Assembly: GCA_946415695.1 (NCBI GenBank)
Contig: CAMKTM010000031.1
Coordinates: forward strand, 1-15,443
Source of the DNA: an uncultured Prevotellaceae bacterium
Lineage (GTDB): Bacteria; Bacteroidota; Bacteroidia; Bacteroidales; Bacteroidaceae
DNA: 15,443 nucleotides
Direction: 5' to 3'
This document shows, piece by piece, positions 1 to 7,460 of this stretch. The notes beneath the pieces are model-generated. The model worked only from the letters and a program-made list of their open reading frames with translations, made no database searches and was not told the origin of the DNA. The position numbers and the translations under genes are program-made. Every line of letters starts with the position of its first letter. The stretch's first letter is position 1.

Positions 1-1709
1 CTCGTGGCTACAAGGTCACCATTCAGAAGTTCGACCCCTACATCAACATCGACCCGGGTACGCTCAATCCCTACGAACACGGCGAGTGCTATGTGACGGC
101 AGACGGCATGGAGACGGACCTCGACCTTGGTCATTACGAGCGCTTTACGGACATCCAAACAACCCGTCACAACAGCATAACGACAGGCCGTATCTACCAG
201 GCAGTCATCGACAAGGAACGCCGTGGCGACTATCTCGGCAAGACGATTCAAGTCGTGCCGCACATCACGGACGAGATAAAGCGACGTATGTTGAGAAAAC
301 CCTCCGACCCCCTCCAAACCTCCCCGAGGGGAGGCAAGACCCCTCTCCATCTCCCCCGAGGGGAAGAGTCTTTCGCGGCTGCAAGTCTCCCCTCGGGGAG
401 ATTTAGAGGGGGTCAAGCTCTCCCCCTCGGAGGAGATGGAGAGGGGTCTTTCGATTTCGTCATCACAGAAGTCGGGGGCACGATTGGCGACATAGAGAGC
501 GCACCGTTCATGGAAGCCATCCGTCAGCTTCGGTGGCAGTTGGGGCGCGACGCTGTCTGCGTACACCTCACATACGTTCCTTATCTGAAAGCTGCCGACG
601 AACTGAAGACGAAGCCCACCCAACATTCCGTCAAGGAACTGCAAGGCATGGGCATCCAGCCCGACATCCTTGTGCTGCGAACCGAACGCCACCTCGACGA
701 CGCATTGCGTCTGAAGGTGGCTTCGTTCTGCAACGTCAGTCTGGAGTGCGTGGTGCAGAGCGAAGACATGCCCAGCATCTACGAAGTACCAGTCAACATG
801 CAAAGACAAGGGCTTGATGCAGCCATTTTGCGCAAGATAGGCATACCCGTTGGAGAGACGCCTGCCATGAAGCCTTGGCACGACTTCCTGGACAGTTGGC
901 GTAATGCCAATAAGGAGATACACATCGGGTTGGTTGGCAAGTACGACCTTCAAGATGCCTACAAGAGCATTCGCGAAAGCCTCTGCCTTGCTGCCATCTA
1001 TAATGGTCGCAAGGCAAAACTGCACTTCATCAACAGCGAGGAGGTCACAAGAGAGAATATCGCCGCTCGGTTAGAAGGAATGAGCGGTATCGTTATCTGC
1101 CCAGGCTTTGGCCAGAGAGGCATCGAAGGCAAGATTATCGCGGCTGAATATGCTCGCACTCACGACATACCGACCTTCGGTATCTGCCTTGGAATGCAGA
1201 TGATGGTCATTGAATTCGCACGAAATGTACTGGGCTATAAGGATGCCAACAGCAGCGAGATGGACAATCAGACCTCACACAACGTCATTGACATGATGGA
1301 AGAACAGAAATCTATCACGCAAATGGGCGGAACGATGCGACTGGGTGCTTACGAGTGCGAACTGAAGGAAGGAAGTCGAACCTTCGAGGCATACAGACCC
1401 ACCCCCTTCCCCTCCCTCTATGGAGGGGAGAAAAAAGCCCTCCCCCTAGAGGGGGAGCGGGGAGAGGGTCTTCTTATAAAAGAGCGCCATCGCCACCGTT
1501 ATGAGTTCAACAGTAGCTATCAGAAAGAGTATGAAGCTGCAGGCATGAAGTGTGTTGGCATCAATCCTGACACAAACCTTGTCGAGATTGTTGAGGTGCC
1601 ATCTCTAAAGTGGTACATCGGTACACAATTCCATCCCGAATACTCATCTACGGTCCTGCATCCGCATCCCTTGTTCATGTCGTTCATAAAAGCCTGCATA
1701 AACTGGTAA
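1..1709 (+). CDS. pyrG: CTP synthase (5' partial) with two repeat-derived insertions
   Basis: Converts UTP to CTP using ATP and glutamine-derived ammonia, the last step of cytosolic pyrimidine nucleotide synthesis. The reading frame (codons from base 3) is already open at the window edge and starts near residue 32 of the usual protein, just before KFDPYINIDPGT, so the start lies outside. The amidoligase domain shows ETDLDLGHYERF, the Mg-binding ITEVGGTIGDIES and KTKPTQHSVKEL. The C-terminal class I glutaminase domain has the nucleophile in GICLGMQ (Cys codon 1185-1187) and the His and Glu of FHPEYSS (codons 1632 and 1638), so catalysis looks intact. Two stretches have no counterpart in the family as I remember it: about 51 codons at 297-449 and about 27 codons at 1396-1475. 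Both consist of GC-rich palindromic repeats and keep the frame. The next gene follows after 54 bases. Confidence 0.97.
   Translation, partial: RGYKVTIQKFDPYINIDPGTLNPYEHGECYVTADGMETDLDLGHYERFTDIQTTRHNSITTGRIYQAVIDKERRGDYLGKTIQVVPHITDEIKRRMLRKPSDPLQTSPRGGKTPLHLPRGEESFAAASLPSGRFRGGQALPLGGDGEGSFDFVITEVGGTIGDIESAPFMEAIRQLRWQLGRDAVCVHLTYVPYLKAADELKTKPTQHSVKELQGMGIQPDILVLRTERHLDDALRLKVASFCNVSLECVVQSEDMPSIYEVPVNMQRQGLDAAILRKIGIPVGETPAMKPWHDFLDSWRNANKEIHIGLVGKYDLQDAYKSIRESLCLAAIYNGRKAKLHFINSEEVTRENIAARLEGMSGIVICPGFGQRGIEGKIIAAEYARTHDIPTFGICLGMQMMVIEFARNVLGYKDANSSEMDNQTSHNVIDMMEEQKSITQMGGTMRLGAYECELKEGSRTFEAYRPTPFPSLYGGEKKALPLEGERGEGLLIKERHRHRYEFNSSYQKEYEAAGMKCVGINPDTNLVEIVEVPSLKWYIGTQFHPEYSSTVLHPHPLFMSFIKACINW
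297..449. repeat. In-frame insertion of four GC-rich palindromic repeat units inside pyrG
   Basis: This 153-base (51-codon) block separates the helix ending EIKRRMLR from the strand FDFVITEVGG, a place where relatives have about seven residues. It holds two repeat units of about 30 bases (306-333 and 336-365), each followed by an inverted partner (387-414 and 420-450, with few mismatches). Each unit contains a short perfect palindrome, for example CCTCCCC-GA-GGGGAGG at 319-334 and CTCCCC-TC-GGGGAG at 387-400. The units resemble the intergenic elements near 14419, 15289 and 15364. The boundaries are estimated from remembered homologues. Confidence 0.85.
1396..1475. repeat. Second in-frame GC-rich palindromic insertion in pyrG
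   Basis: About 27 codons lie between TFEAY and the conserved IKERHRHRYEFN of the glutaminase domain, where relatives have only two or three residues. The left unit (about 1396-1430) and right unit (about 1441-1471) are imperfect inverted copies: both outer ends read GACCC/GGGTC, and the centres are CTCTATGGAG and CCTAGAGG. The encoded peptide is rich in Pro, Gly and Glu and is probably a surface loop. Confidence 0.8.
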
Positions 1710-1726
1710 ATAACACCATCGGAAAT

Positions 1727-1760
1727 AAATTGTAAATAGTAAATCGTTAAATGGTAAATT
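1727..1760 (+). repeat. AAATNGT heptad array before purF
   Basis: Heptads AAATTGT, AAATAGT, AAATCGT and AAATGGT (1727-1755, with one extra T at 1748) fill most of the 54-base gap between pyrG and purF and end four bases before the ATG. No Shine-Dalgarno site is visible. The A/T-rich, probably unstructured leader could itself aid initiation, as Bacteroidetes commonly start translation without Shine-Dalgarno pairing. Confidence 0.8.
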
Positions 1761-1763
1761 AAG

Positions 1764-3587
1764 ATGGTGGAAGAGTTGAAGCATGAATGTGGTGTAGCTT
1801 TGGTGAGGCTTTTGAAGCCCATAAGCTACTACGAGCAGAAGTACGGCACGCGGTCCTATGCCCTCGGCAAGCTCTATCTGATGATGGAGAAACAGCATAA
1901 TCGCGGCCAGGAAGGTGCTGGCATCGCTTGTGTCAACATGGATGCTCCTGTTGGCACAGAGTACATGTTTCGCGAGAAAGCTTTAGGCAAAGACGCAATT
2001 ACGGAGATATTTAATGCCATTGAACATTCACCATTGACCATTGACCATTGTTCTGACGAATTCGATGACTGCGCAGCCAATAATGGTCAATGTTCAATGC
2101 TCAATGGTCAATTATATATGGGCCACCTGCGTTACTCCACGACTGGCAAGAGCGGACTTCAGTATGTGCATCCCTTCCTGCGTCGCAACAACTGGCGGGC
2201 CAAGAACCTCTGTCTTTGCGGCAACTTTAACATGACGAACATCGAGGAGATATTCGAGAAGATTGTTAAGCAAGGACAGTCCCCACGCATCTACAGCGAC
2301 TCGTATATCACGCTCGAACTGATGGGGCATCGGCTGGACAGGGAAGTAGAACGCCTGTTCGTCGAGGCTAAACAGAAAGGATTGGAAGGCACAAACATTA
2401 CTCATTATATAGAAGACAATGTGCAGATGGCAAATGTACTACGTACCACGATGACGGACTACGACGGCGGCTATGTGATGTGTGGTATGACGGGCAGCGG
2501 CGAGATGTTTGCCATGCGCGACCCTTGGGGCATCCGGCCTGCCTTCTGGCATAAGGACGACGAGGTGATTGCCGTGGCAAGCGAGCGTGCTGTATTGCAA
2601 ACAACCTTTGACCTCGCTTGTGAAGAGGTTCAGGAGTTGCCTGCAGGCAAGGCACTCATAGTACACAAGGACGGCAGCTCTGCAGTGGAAACCATCTTGG
2701 AGGCAAAGCAACAAAGCCGTTGTTCCTTCGAGCGCATCTACTTCAGCCGAGGTTCCGACCGCGACATTTACCACGAACGCAAGCAACTTGGCCAGCAGCT
2801 CACAGCACCCATTCTCAAAGCCATCGACGGAGATACCGAGCACACCGTCTTCTCCTTTATCCCCAACACAGCAGAAGTAGCCTTCTACGGCATGATGGAG
2901 GGCCTGCGAAGTCAAGGGCTCAACGTTCGCAGCGAGAAGGTTGCATGGAAAGATATCAAACTGCGCACCTTCATCACGGAAGCAGGCTCACGCAACGACC
3001 TCGCCTCGCACGTCTATGACATCACCTACGGTTCCTTGCGGCCCTATGAAGACAACCTCGTCATCATCGACGATTCCATTGTCCGAGGCACCACGTTGAA
3101 GGAGAGCATCTTCAAGATACTCGACCGCTTGCACCCCAAGAAGATTGTGATGGTCAGCAGTTCGCCGCAGATTCGCTACCCCGACTACTACGGCATCGAT
3201 ATGGCGCGACTGGAGGAGTTCTGCGCGTTCCGTGCCACCATCGCCCTCATCGAAGAGCGTGGCATGTGGCAGCTAATTACAGACACATACGAGGCTTGTC
3301 TTGCCGAACTCCGCAAGCCTACAGCAGAGCAGACCAATTGCGTCAGCGCCATCTACAAGCCTTTCAGCATAGAAGACATCAACAGAAAGATGGCCGAGAT
3401 GCTTCGCCCTGCAGGGATGCAAGCGCCTGTCGAGTTCGTCTTTCAGACCATCGAAGGCCTGCACGCAGCCTGCCCCGACCATCAAGGCGACTGGTACTTC
3501 ACAGGCCATTATCCCACGCCTGGCGGCAACCGCCTCGTGAACCAAGCATTTGTGAAATATAGAGAAAACACCAACAGCCCCCTCTGA
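1764..3587 (+). CDS. purF: Amidophosphoribosyltransferase, long Bacteroidetes type
   Basis: Expected to transfer glutamine-derived ammonia to PRPP, giving phosphoribosylamine, the first committed step of purine synthesis. At 607 residues it is longer than the usual 470-510 of PurF and resembles the long Bacteroidetes form. The N-terminal class II glutaminase domain has Cys9 in HECGVA, which would become the N-terminal nucleophile after removal of a short propeptide. It also has HNRGQEGAG (residues 45-53), GHLRYSTTG (from residue 120), CGNFNMTN and DPWGIRP. The phosphoribosyltransferase part carries the PRPP signature VIIDDSIVRGTT (residues 433-444). Residues 85-116 are encoded by a heptad stem-loop repeat. 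It lies between pyrG and glmS, each gap filled with heptads. As a diverged paralogue it might use a different acceptor; the PRPP motif argues for PurF chemistry. Confidence 0.86.
   Translation: MVEELKHECGVALVRLLKPISYYEQKYGTRSYALGKLYLMMEKQHNRGQEGAGIACVNMDAPVGTEYMFREKALGKDAITEIFNAIEHSPLTIDHCSDEFDDCAANNGQCSMLNGQLYMGHLRYSTTGKSGLQYVHPFLRRNNWRAKNLCLCGNFNMTNIEEIFEKIVKQGQSPRIYSDSYITLELMGHRLDREVERLFVEAKQKGLEGTNITHYIEDNVQMANVLRTTMTDYDGGYVMCGMTGSGEMFAMRDPWGIRPAFWHKDDEVIAVASERAVLQTTFDLACEEVQELPAGKALIVHKDGSSAVETILEAKQQSRCSFERIYFSRGSDRDIYHERKQLGQQLTAPILKAIDGDTEHTVFSFIPNTAEVAFYGMMEGLRSQGLNVRSEKVAWKDIKLRTFITEAGSRNDLASHVYDITYGSLRPYEDNLVIIDDSIVRGTTLKESIFKILDRLHPKKIVMVSSSPQIRYPDYYGIDMARLEEFCAFRATIALIEERGMWQLITDTYEACLAELRKPTAEQTNCVSAIYKPFSIEDINRKMAEMLRPAGMQAPVEFVFQTIEGLHAACPDHQGDWYFTGHYPTPGGNRLVNQAFVKYRENTNSPL
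2017..2113. repeat. Heptad stem-loop element inside purF (ACCATTG family)
   Basis: The left arm (2017-2050) is heptads of the CCATTGA type and the right arm (2082-2113) is nearly its reverse complement (AATGGTC type). Between them is a core of about 31 bases. The element stays in frame and encodes AIEHSPLTIDHC through to SMLNGQ. The same heptad family lies at 12057-12245. As I recall, relatives have a variable segment of similar length at this position, so the repeat may have replaced it rather than added to it. Confidence 0.85.
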
Positions 3588-3613
3588 CTCCCCATTAAAG
3601 TTGGAGAACTATT

Positions 3614-3649
3614 AAATCGTAAATAATAAATCGTCAAATAATAAATGAC
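3614..3649 (+). repeat. AAATCGT/AAATAAT heptad array before glmS
   Basis: Heptads AAATCGT, AAATAAT, AAATCGT, an extra C, AAATAAT and AAATGAC run up to four bases before the glmS ATG. This is the same family and orientation as the array before purF. The preceding bases 3579-3609, covering the end of purF, are C-rich and may be a decayed GC-rich element; that is only a weak suggestion. Confidence 0.78.
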
Positions 3650-3652
3650 ATC

Positions 3653-5497
3653 ATGTGTGGAATTGTAGGTTACATAGGCTCAAAGAAAGCCTATCCCATT
3701 TTGATTAAAGGTCTGAAGCGCTTGGAGTATCGCGGATACGACAGCGCGGGCGTGGCGATGATTAGCGACAGCGGCGACCTCAACGTCTATAAGGCAAAAG
3801 GTAAGGTTGACAACCTGACCGAGTATTGCAGCGACAAAGACGTGTCGGGCTGCGTGGGCATCGCTCATACACGTTGGGCAACGCATGGTGAACCGTCGGC
3901 ACGCAACGCTCATCCCCACTATTCGAGCACTCGCAATCTTGCCATCATCCATAACGGCATCATCGAGAACTATGCCGACATCAAGACGCAACTTCAGGCG
4001 AAAGGCGTGGAGTTCAAGAGCGACACCGATACGGAGGTGCTCGTGCAACTCGTGGAGTACATCATGGTGAAGAAGAACCTGCCGCTGCTCGAAGCCGTGC
4101 AGGTGGCGCTCCATCAAGTGATTGGAGCCTACGCCATTGCCATCATCGACAAGCGCGACCCTCGCCAAATCATTGCAGCACGCAAGCAGAGTCCGCTGGT
4201 GGTGGGCATCGGCGAGGACGAGTTCTTCTTAGGCTCTGATGCCAGTCCCATCATCGACTACACGGACAAAGTGGTCTATCTGGAGGACGGCAACATCGCG
4301 GTCATTCGTCTGGGCGAAGAACTCAGGGTGATAAGCATTCTTGGCAAGGAGCAAGAGCTGAAGGTGAAGACGGTTGACATCGACCTCGGCCAGATAGAGA
4401 AAGGCGGCTACGAACACTTCATGCTGAAGGAAATCTTCGAGCAGCCGGAGTGCTTGATGAACTGTATGCGAGGCCGCATCAACGTCGAGGGCAACCATGT
4501 GACGCTGTCTGCCATGATTGACTATCGCCAGCAACTGCTCGGCGCAAAGCGCATCGTCATTGTGGCTTGCGGCACGTCGTGGCACGCGGGTCTCATCGGC
4601 AAGCAACTCTTCGAGAGCCTGTGCCGCATCCCTTGCGAAGTGGAGTACGCCTCGGAGTTCCGCTATCGCAACCCGGTAGTAACGAAGGACGATGTGGTGA
4701 TTGCCATCTCGCAAAGTGGTGAGACAGCCGACACGCTGGCTGCTATCCAACTGGCTAAGGAGCAGGGCGCCTTCATCTTCGGCATCTGCAACGCCATCGG
4801 TTCAAGCATCCCAAGAGCCACTAACACAGGAACCTACATCCACGTTGGTCCTGAAATCGGCGTCGCTTCCACAAAAGCTTTCACGGGTCAGGTGACGGTC
4901 CTCTCGATGCTGGCACTATGCTTGGCTGCCGAGCGGAAGACCATCTCCGAAGACTTGTACTGGCAGATGGTGAAGGAACTCACACAGATTCCCGACAAGA
5001 TGGAGCAAGCCCTCAAGACCAACGAGCAGATTGAGCACCTTGCTCCCATCTTCACCTACGCCAAGAACTGCCTCTACCTGGGACGCGGATACAACTATCC
5101 CTTGGCCCTTGAAGGTGCCTTGAAGCTGAAAGAGATTTCCTACATTCATGCCGAAGGATATCCTGCTGCGGAGATGAAGCACGGCCCCATCGCCCTCATC
5201 GACAGCGAGATGCCCGTCTTCGTCATCGCCACTCGCGACCGTCTCTACGAGAAAGTCATCTCGAACATACAGGAGGTGCGGGCGCGTGGCGGACGTGTCA
5301 CGGCACTTGTCACCGAAGGCGACACGCAGATTCAGAAGTTTGCCGACCACGTCATCACCCTGCCCGACACGCTCGAATGCTTCCAGCCCCTCATCGCCAG
5401 CATCCCTCTGCAACTGCTGGCCTACCACATCGCTGTCTGCAAAGGCAAAGATGTTGACCGCCCAAGGAACCTCGCAAAAAGTGTAACAGTAGAATAG
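3653..5497 (+). CDS. glmS: Glutamine--fructose-6-phosphate aminotransferase (isomerizing)
   Basis: Makes glucosamine-6-phosphate from fructose-6-phosphate and glutamine, the entry step to UDP-GlcNAc, peptidoglycan and lipid A. Its 614 residues match the family length (about 609). The N-terminal Ntn glutaminase domain begins MCGIVGYIG with the nucleophile Cys2 after Met removal, then EYRGYDSAG, HTRWATHGEPS and NGIIENY. Two SIS sugar-isomerase domains follow. The first has CGTSWHAG (from residue 306) and SQSGETADT; the second has EGYPAAEMKHGPIAL and the C-terminal DVDRPRNLAKSVTVE that reaches into the active site. There is no sign of insertion or damage, which contrasts with its neighbours. It starts 65 bases after purF. 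No glmS ribozyme is apparent in the short leader, as expected outside Firmicutes. Confidence 0.98.
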   Translation: MCGIVGYIGSKKAYPILIKGLKRLEYRGYDSAGVAMISDSGDLNVYKAKGKVDNLTEYCSDKDVSGCVGIAHTRWATHGEPSARNAHPHYSSTRNLAIIHNGIIENYADIKTQLQAKGVEFKSDTDTEVLVQLVEYIMVKKNLPLLEAVQVALHQVIGAYAIAIIDKRDPRQIIAARKQSPLVVGIGEDEFFLGSDASPIIDYTDKVVYLEDGNIAVIRLGEELRVISILGKEQELKVKTVDIDLGQIEKGGYEHFMLKEIFEQPECLMNCMRGRINVEGNHVTLSAMIDYRQQLLGAKRIVIVACGTSWHAGLIGKQLFESLCRIPCEVEYASEFRYRNPVVTKDDVVIAISQSGETADTLAAIQLAKEQGAFIFGICNAIGSSIPRATNTGTYIHVGPEIGVASTKAFTGQVTVLSMLALCLAAERKTISEDLYWQMVKELTQIPDKMEQALKTNEQIEHLAPIFTYAKNCLYLGRGYNYPLALEGALKLKEISYIHAEGYPAAEMKHGPIALIDSEMPVFVIATRDRLYEKVISNIQEVRARGGRVTALVTEGDTQIQKFADHVITLPDTLECFQPLIASIPLQLLAYHIAVCKGKDVDRPRNLAKSVTVE

Positions 5498-5499
5498 AA

Positions 5500-5643
5500 A
5501 ATGAAGAATGAAGAATGAAGCTCCGCGACTACAATCGCGCCATGGTGCTAGAGCATCCATGAATTTGCTACCGCCCTGTAAATAGCTAAATTACTAAATA
5601 GTACATAAATTGTAAATCGTAAATCGTCAAATAGTAAATTGTA
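5500..5643 (+). repeat. glmS-asnB spacer: AATGAAG heptads, core, AAATNGT heptads
   Basis: Three perfect AATGAAG heptads (5500-5520) start two bases after the glmS stop. A 58-base core follows, then a loose run of AAATNGT-type heptads (5579-5640) ending just before the asnB ATG. The core contains GAATTTGCTACCGCC (5561-5575), which is the reverse complement of 6284-6298 inside asnB with one mismatch. The core therefore shares a module with the asnB insertion. No protein is evident. Confidence 0.75.
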
Positions 5644-5645
5644 TT

Positions 5646-6224
5646 ATGTGTGGAATAGTATCAATCTTCAACATTAAGAAGCAGACGCACGAACTGCGTG
5701 ATAAGGCTTTGCGTATGAGTCAGAAGATTCGTCATCGCGGCCCGGACTGGAGTGGCATATATTGTGGCGGCTCGGCCATCCTTGCTCACGAACGTCTCTC
5801 CATCGTTGACCCTGAAAGCGGCGGACAGCCCTTGTTCTCGCCCGACAGGAAACAAGTGTTGGCAGTCAATGGCGAGATTTACAATCATCAGGAGATACGC
5901 CGCCGCTATGCTGGCCGCTATGAGTTCCAGACAGGCAGCGACTGCGAAGTCATCCTTGCGCTCTATCGCGACAAAGGCATCAATTTCCTGGAGGACATCA
6001 ACGGCATCTTCGCCTTCGCCCTTTACGACGAGGAGAAGGACGCTTTCCTGATAGCTCGCGACCCTATCGGCGTGATACCTTTATATATAGGTTATGACAG
6101 CAACGGCACAATTTATGTCGCTTCCGAATTGAAGGCACTCGAAGGCCAATGTGAGCGATATGAGCCTTTCCTGCCAGGACATTACCTTTGGAGTGAAGAA
6201 TTAAGAATTAAGAATGAAGAATGA
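5646..6224 (+). CDS. asnB: Asparagine synthetase B, N-terminal glutaminase half
   Basis: This half hydrolyses glutamine to supply ammonia for asparagine synthesis. It starts MCGIVSIF with the catalytic Cys2 and keeps RHRGPDWSGIY, HERLSIVDPESG, NGEIYNH, TGSDCEVI and DPIGVIPLY, closely matching E. coli AsnB residues 1 to about 196. After GHYLWS the frame enters a heptad array that encodes EELRIKNEE and hits TGA at 6222-6224. The normal protein is one chain of about 554 residues. The break falls in the linker between glutaminase and synthetase domains, and the downstream half continues in the same frame. It could work as a separate subunit, be rescued by re-initiation at the nearby ATGs, or be switched by loss of heptads. 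Both halves look well conserved, which argues against an old pseudogene. Confidence 0.92.
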   Translation: MCGIVSIFNIKKQTHELRDKALRMSQKIRHRGPDWSGIYCGGSAILAHERLSIVDPESGGQPLFSPDRKQVLAVNGEIYNHQEIRRRYAGRYEFQTGSDCEVILALYRDKGINFLEDINGIFAFALYDEEKDAFLIARDPIGVIPLYIGYDSNGTIYVASELKALEGQCERYEPFLPGHYLWSEELRIKNEE

Positions 6225-6322
6225 AGAATGAAGAATGAAGAATTTCCTACCGGACTGCCAACAGATTCAGATAAGGATGCGACGGCGGCAGCAAATTCTT
6301 CACTCTTCAATCTTCACTCTTC
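6197..6322. repeat. Heptad inverted-repeat element splitting asnB
   Basis: The left arm is six exact heptads: AGAATTA twice and AGAATGA four times (6197-6238). A 56-base core follows (6239-6294). The right arm is four inverted heptads, ATTCTTC, ACTCTTC, AATCTTC and ACTCTTC (6295-6322). Both arms and the core are otherwise in the asnB frame. The stop TGA (6222-6224) is part of an AGAATGA unit. In E. coli AsnB this linker is only a few residues (WSQDGEIRSYYHRDW), so some 40-45 codons are extra. Confidence 0.9.
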
Positions 6323-7460
6323 ACTTAAAAGATACTATAAGCGTGACTGGTTTGAGTATGAAGCGGTGAAGGACAATCTTGCTTCAGTATCGGAAATCCG
6401 CGATGCTTTGACGGCGGCCGTGAAGCGTCAGTTGATGTCCGATGTTCCCTATGGTGTGCTGCTCAGCGGCGGGCTTGACTCTTCTGTCATCTCTGCCATT
6501 GCAGAAAAGTTCAGCGAGCATCGCATTGAGGACAATTCGCAGACACGAGCCTATTGGCCTCGTCTGCATTCCTTCGCGGTAGGCTTGAAGGGCGCTCCCG
6601 ACTTGGCAAAGGCGAAGTTGGTGGCTGACCACATCGGCACCGTGCATCACGAAATCAACTACACCATACAGGAAGGACTTGATGCCATCCGCGATGTCAT
6701 CTATTTCATCGAGACATACGACGTGACAACTGTTCGTGCGTCCACCCCGATGTACCTGCTTGCCCGTGTCATCAAGTCAATGGGCATTAAGATGGTGCTC
6801 AGCGGCGAGGGTGCAGACGAGGTGTTCGGTGGCTACCTTTATTTCCACAAGGCACCCAGCGCGAAAGCCTTTCATGAGGAGACAGTCCGCAAACTCAGCA
6901 AACTGCACTACTACGATTGCCTCCGTGCCAACAAGAGCCTCTCGGCTTGGGGCGTAGAGGGGCGTGTTCCCTTCCTCGACAAGGAATTCCTTGATGTGGC
7001 AATGCGGACCAACCCTGAAGCAAAGATGTGTGGCCTCACCCCCAACCCCTCTCCCGAGAGAGAGGGGAGTTTCGTCATCGAGAAGAAGATTGTTCGCGAG
7101 GCTTTTGCTGACATGTTGCCTGCGGAGATTGCGTGGCGACAGAAGGAACAATTCAGCGATGGCGTAGGCTATTCATGGATTGACACATTGAAGAAGATTA
7201 CTTCCGAAGCCGTCAGCGACGAACAGATGGCACATGCCGCGGAGCGTTTCCCCATCAATCCGCCGCTCAACAAAGAGGAGTACTACTATCGCAGCATCTT
7301 CGCCGAGCATTTTCCCAGCGAGTCTGCTGCACGAAGCGTAAACCAGGAGGCAAGTGTGGCATGCTCCACAGCCATCGCTCTCGAATGGGATGCCGCATTC
7401 AAGAACATGAATGACCCCAGCGGCCGAGCCGTCAAAGGCGTGCACGAACAAGCCTATTGA
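6228..7460 (+). CDS. asnB: Asparagine synthetase B, C-terminal synthetase half
   Basis: Activates aspartate with ATP and forms asparagine using ammonia. The start is the ATG four bases after the upstream stop. Other ATGs in the array (6214, 6221, 6235) are in other frames. Residues 1 to about 33 are repeat-encoded; homology to E. coli AsnB resumes at RYYKRDWFEYEAVKDN. The ATP-pyrophosphatase motif LSGGLDSS (residues 79-86), SGEGADEVFGGYLYFHKAP, EGRVPFLDKEFLDVAM, WRQKEQFSDGVGYSWID and the terminal DPSGRAV are all present. A second insertion reads LTPNPSPEREGS between KMCG and the IVREAF helix. If made alone, this half could act as an ammonia-dependent enzyme; with the N-terminal half it might form a two-subunit enzyme. 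Frame continuity shows both derive from one gene. Confidence 0.92.
   Translation: MKNEEFPTGLPTDSDKDATAAANSSLFNLHSSLKRYYKRDWFEYEAVKDNLASVSEIRDALTAAVKRQLMSDVPYGVLLSGGLDSSVISAIAEKFSEHRIEDNSQTRAYWPRLHSFAVGLKGAPDLAKAKLVADHIGTVHHEINYTIQEGLDAIRDVIYFIETYDVTTVRASTPMYLLARVIKSMGIKMVLSGEGADEVFGGYLYFHKAPSAKAFHEETVRKLSKLHYYDCLRANKSLSAWGVEGRVPFLDKEFLDVAMRTNPEAKMCGLTPNPSPEREGSFVIEKKIVREAFADMLPAEIAWRQKEQFSDGVGYSWIDTLKKITSEAVSDEQMAHAAERFPINPPLNKEEYYYRSIFAEHFPSESAARSVNQEASVACSTAIALEWDAAFKNMNDPSGRAVKGVHEQAY
7034..7069 (+). repeat. GC-rich palindromic element inside asnB (LTPNPSPERE)
   Basis: The element has a CCTCACCCCCAA lead, then arms CCCCTCTC (7046-7053) and GAGAGGGG (7060-7067) around six bases. It matches the reverse complement of the intergenic elements at 14419-14452 and 15289-15322, so it lies in the same sense relative to its gene as those do. 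It is in frame and adds roughly ten residues where E. coli AsnB has NGKMEK. Confidence 0.88.

Noticed and set aside
297..449. An intron or intein in pyrG
   Set aside because: The insert is far too short, lacks intein or group I/II features, and consists of repeats also found between genes.
5646..7460. asnB as an ordinary decayed pseudogene
   Set aside because: Apart from the one stop in the array, both halves keep full length, frame and all catalytic motifs, which is not what long decay looks like.
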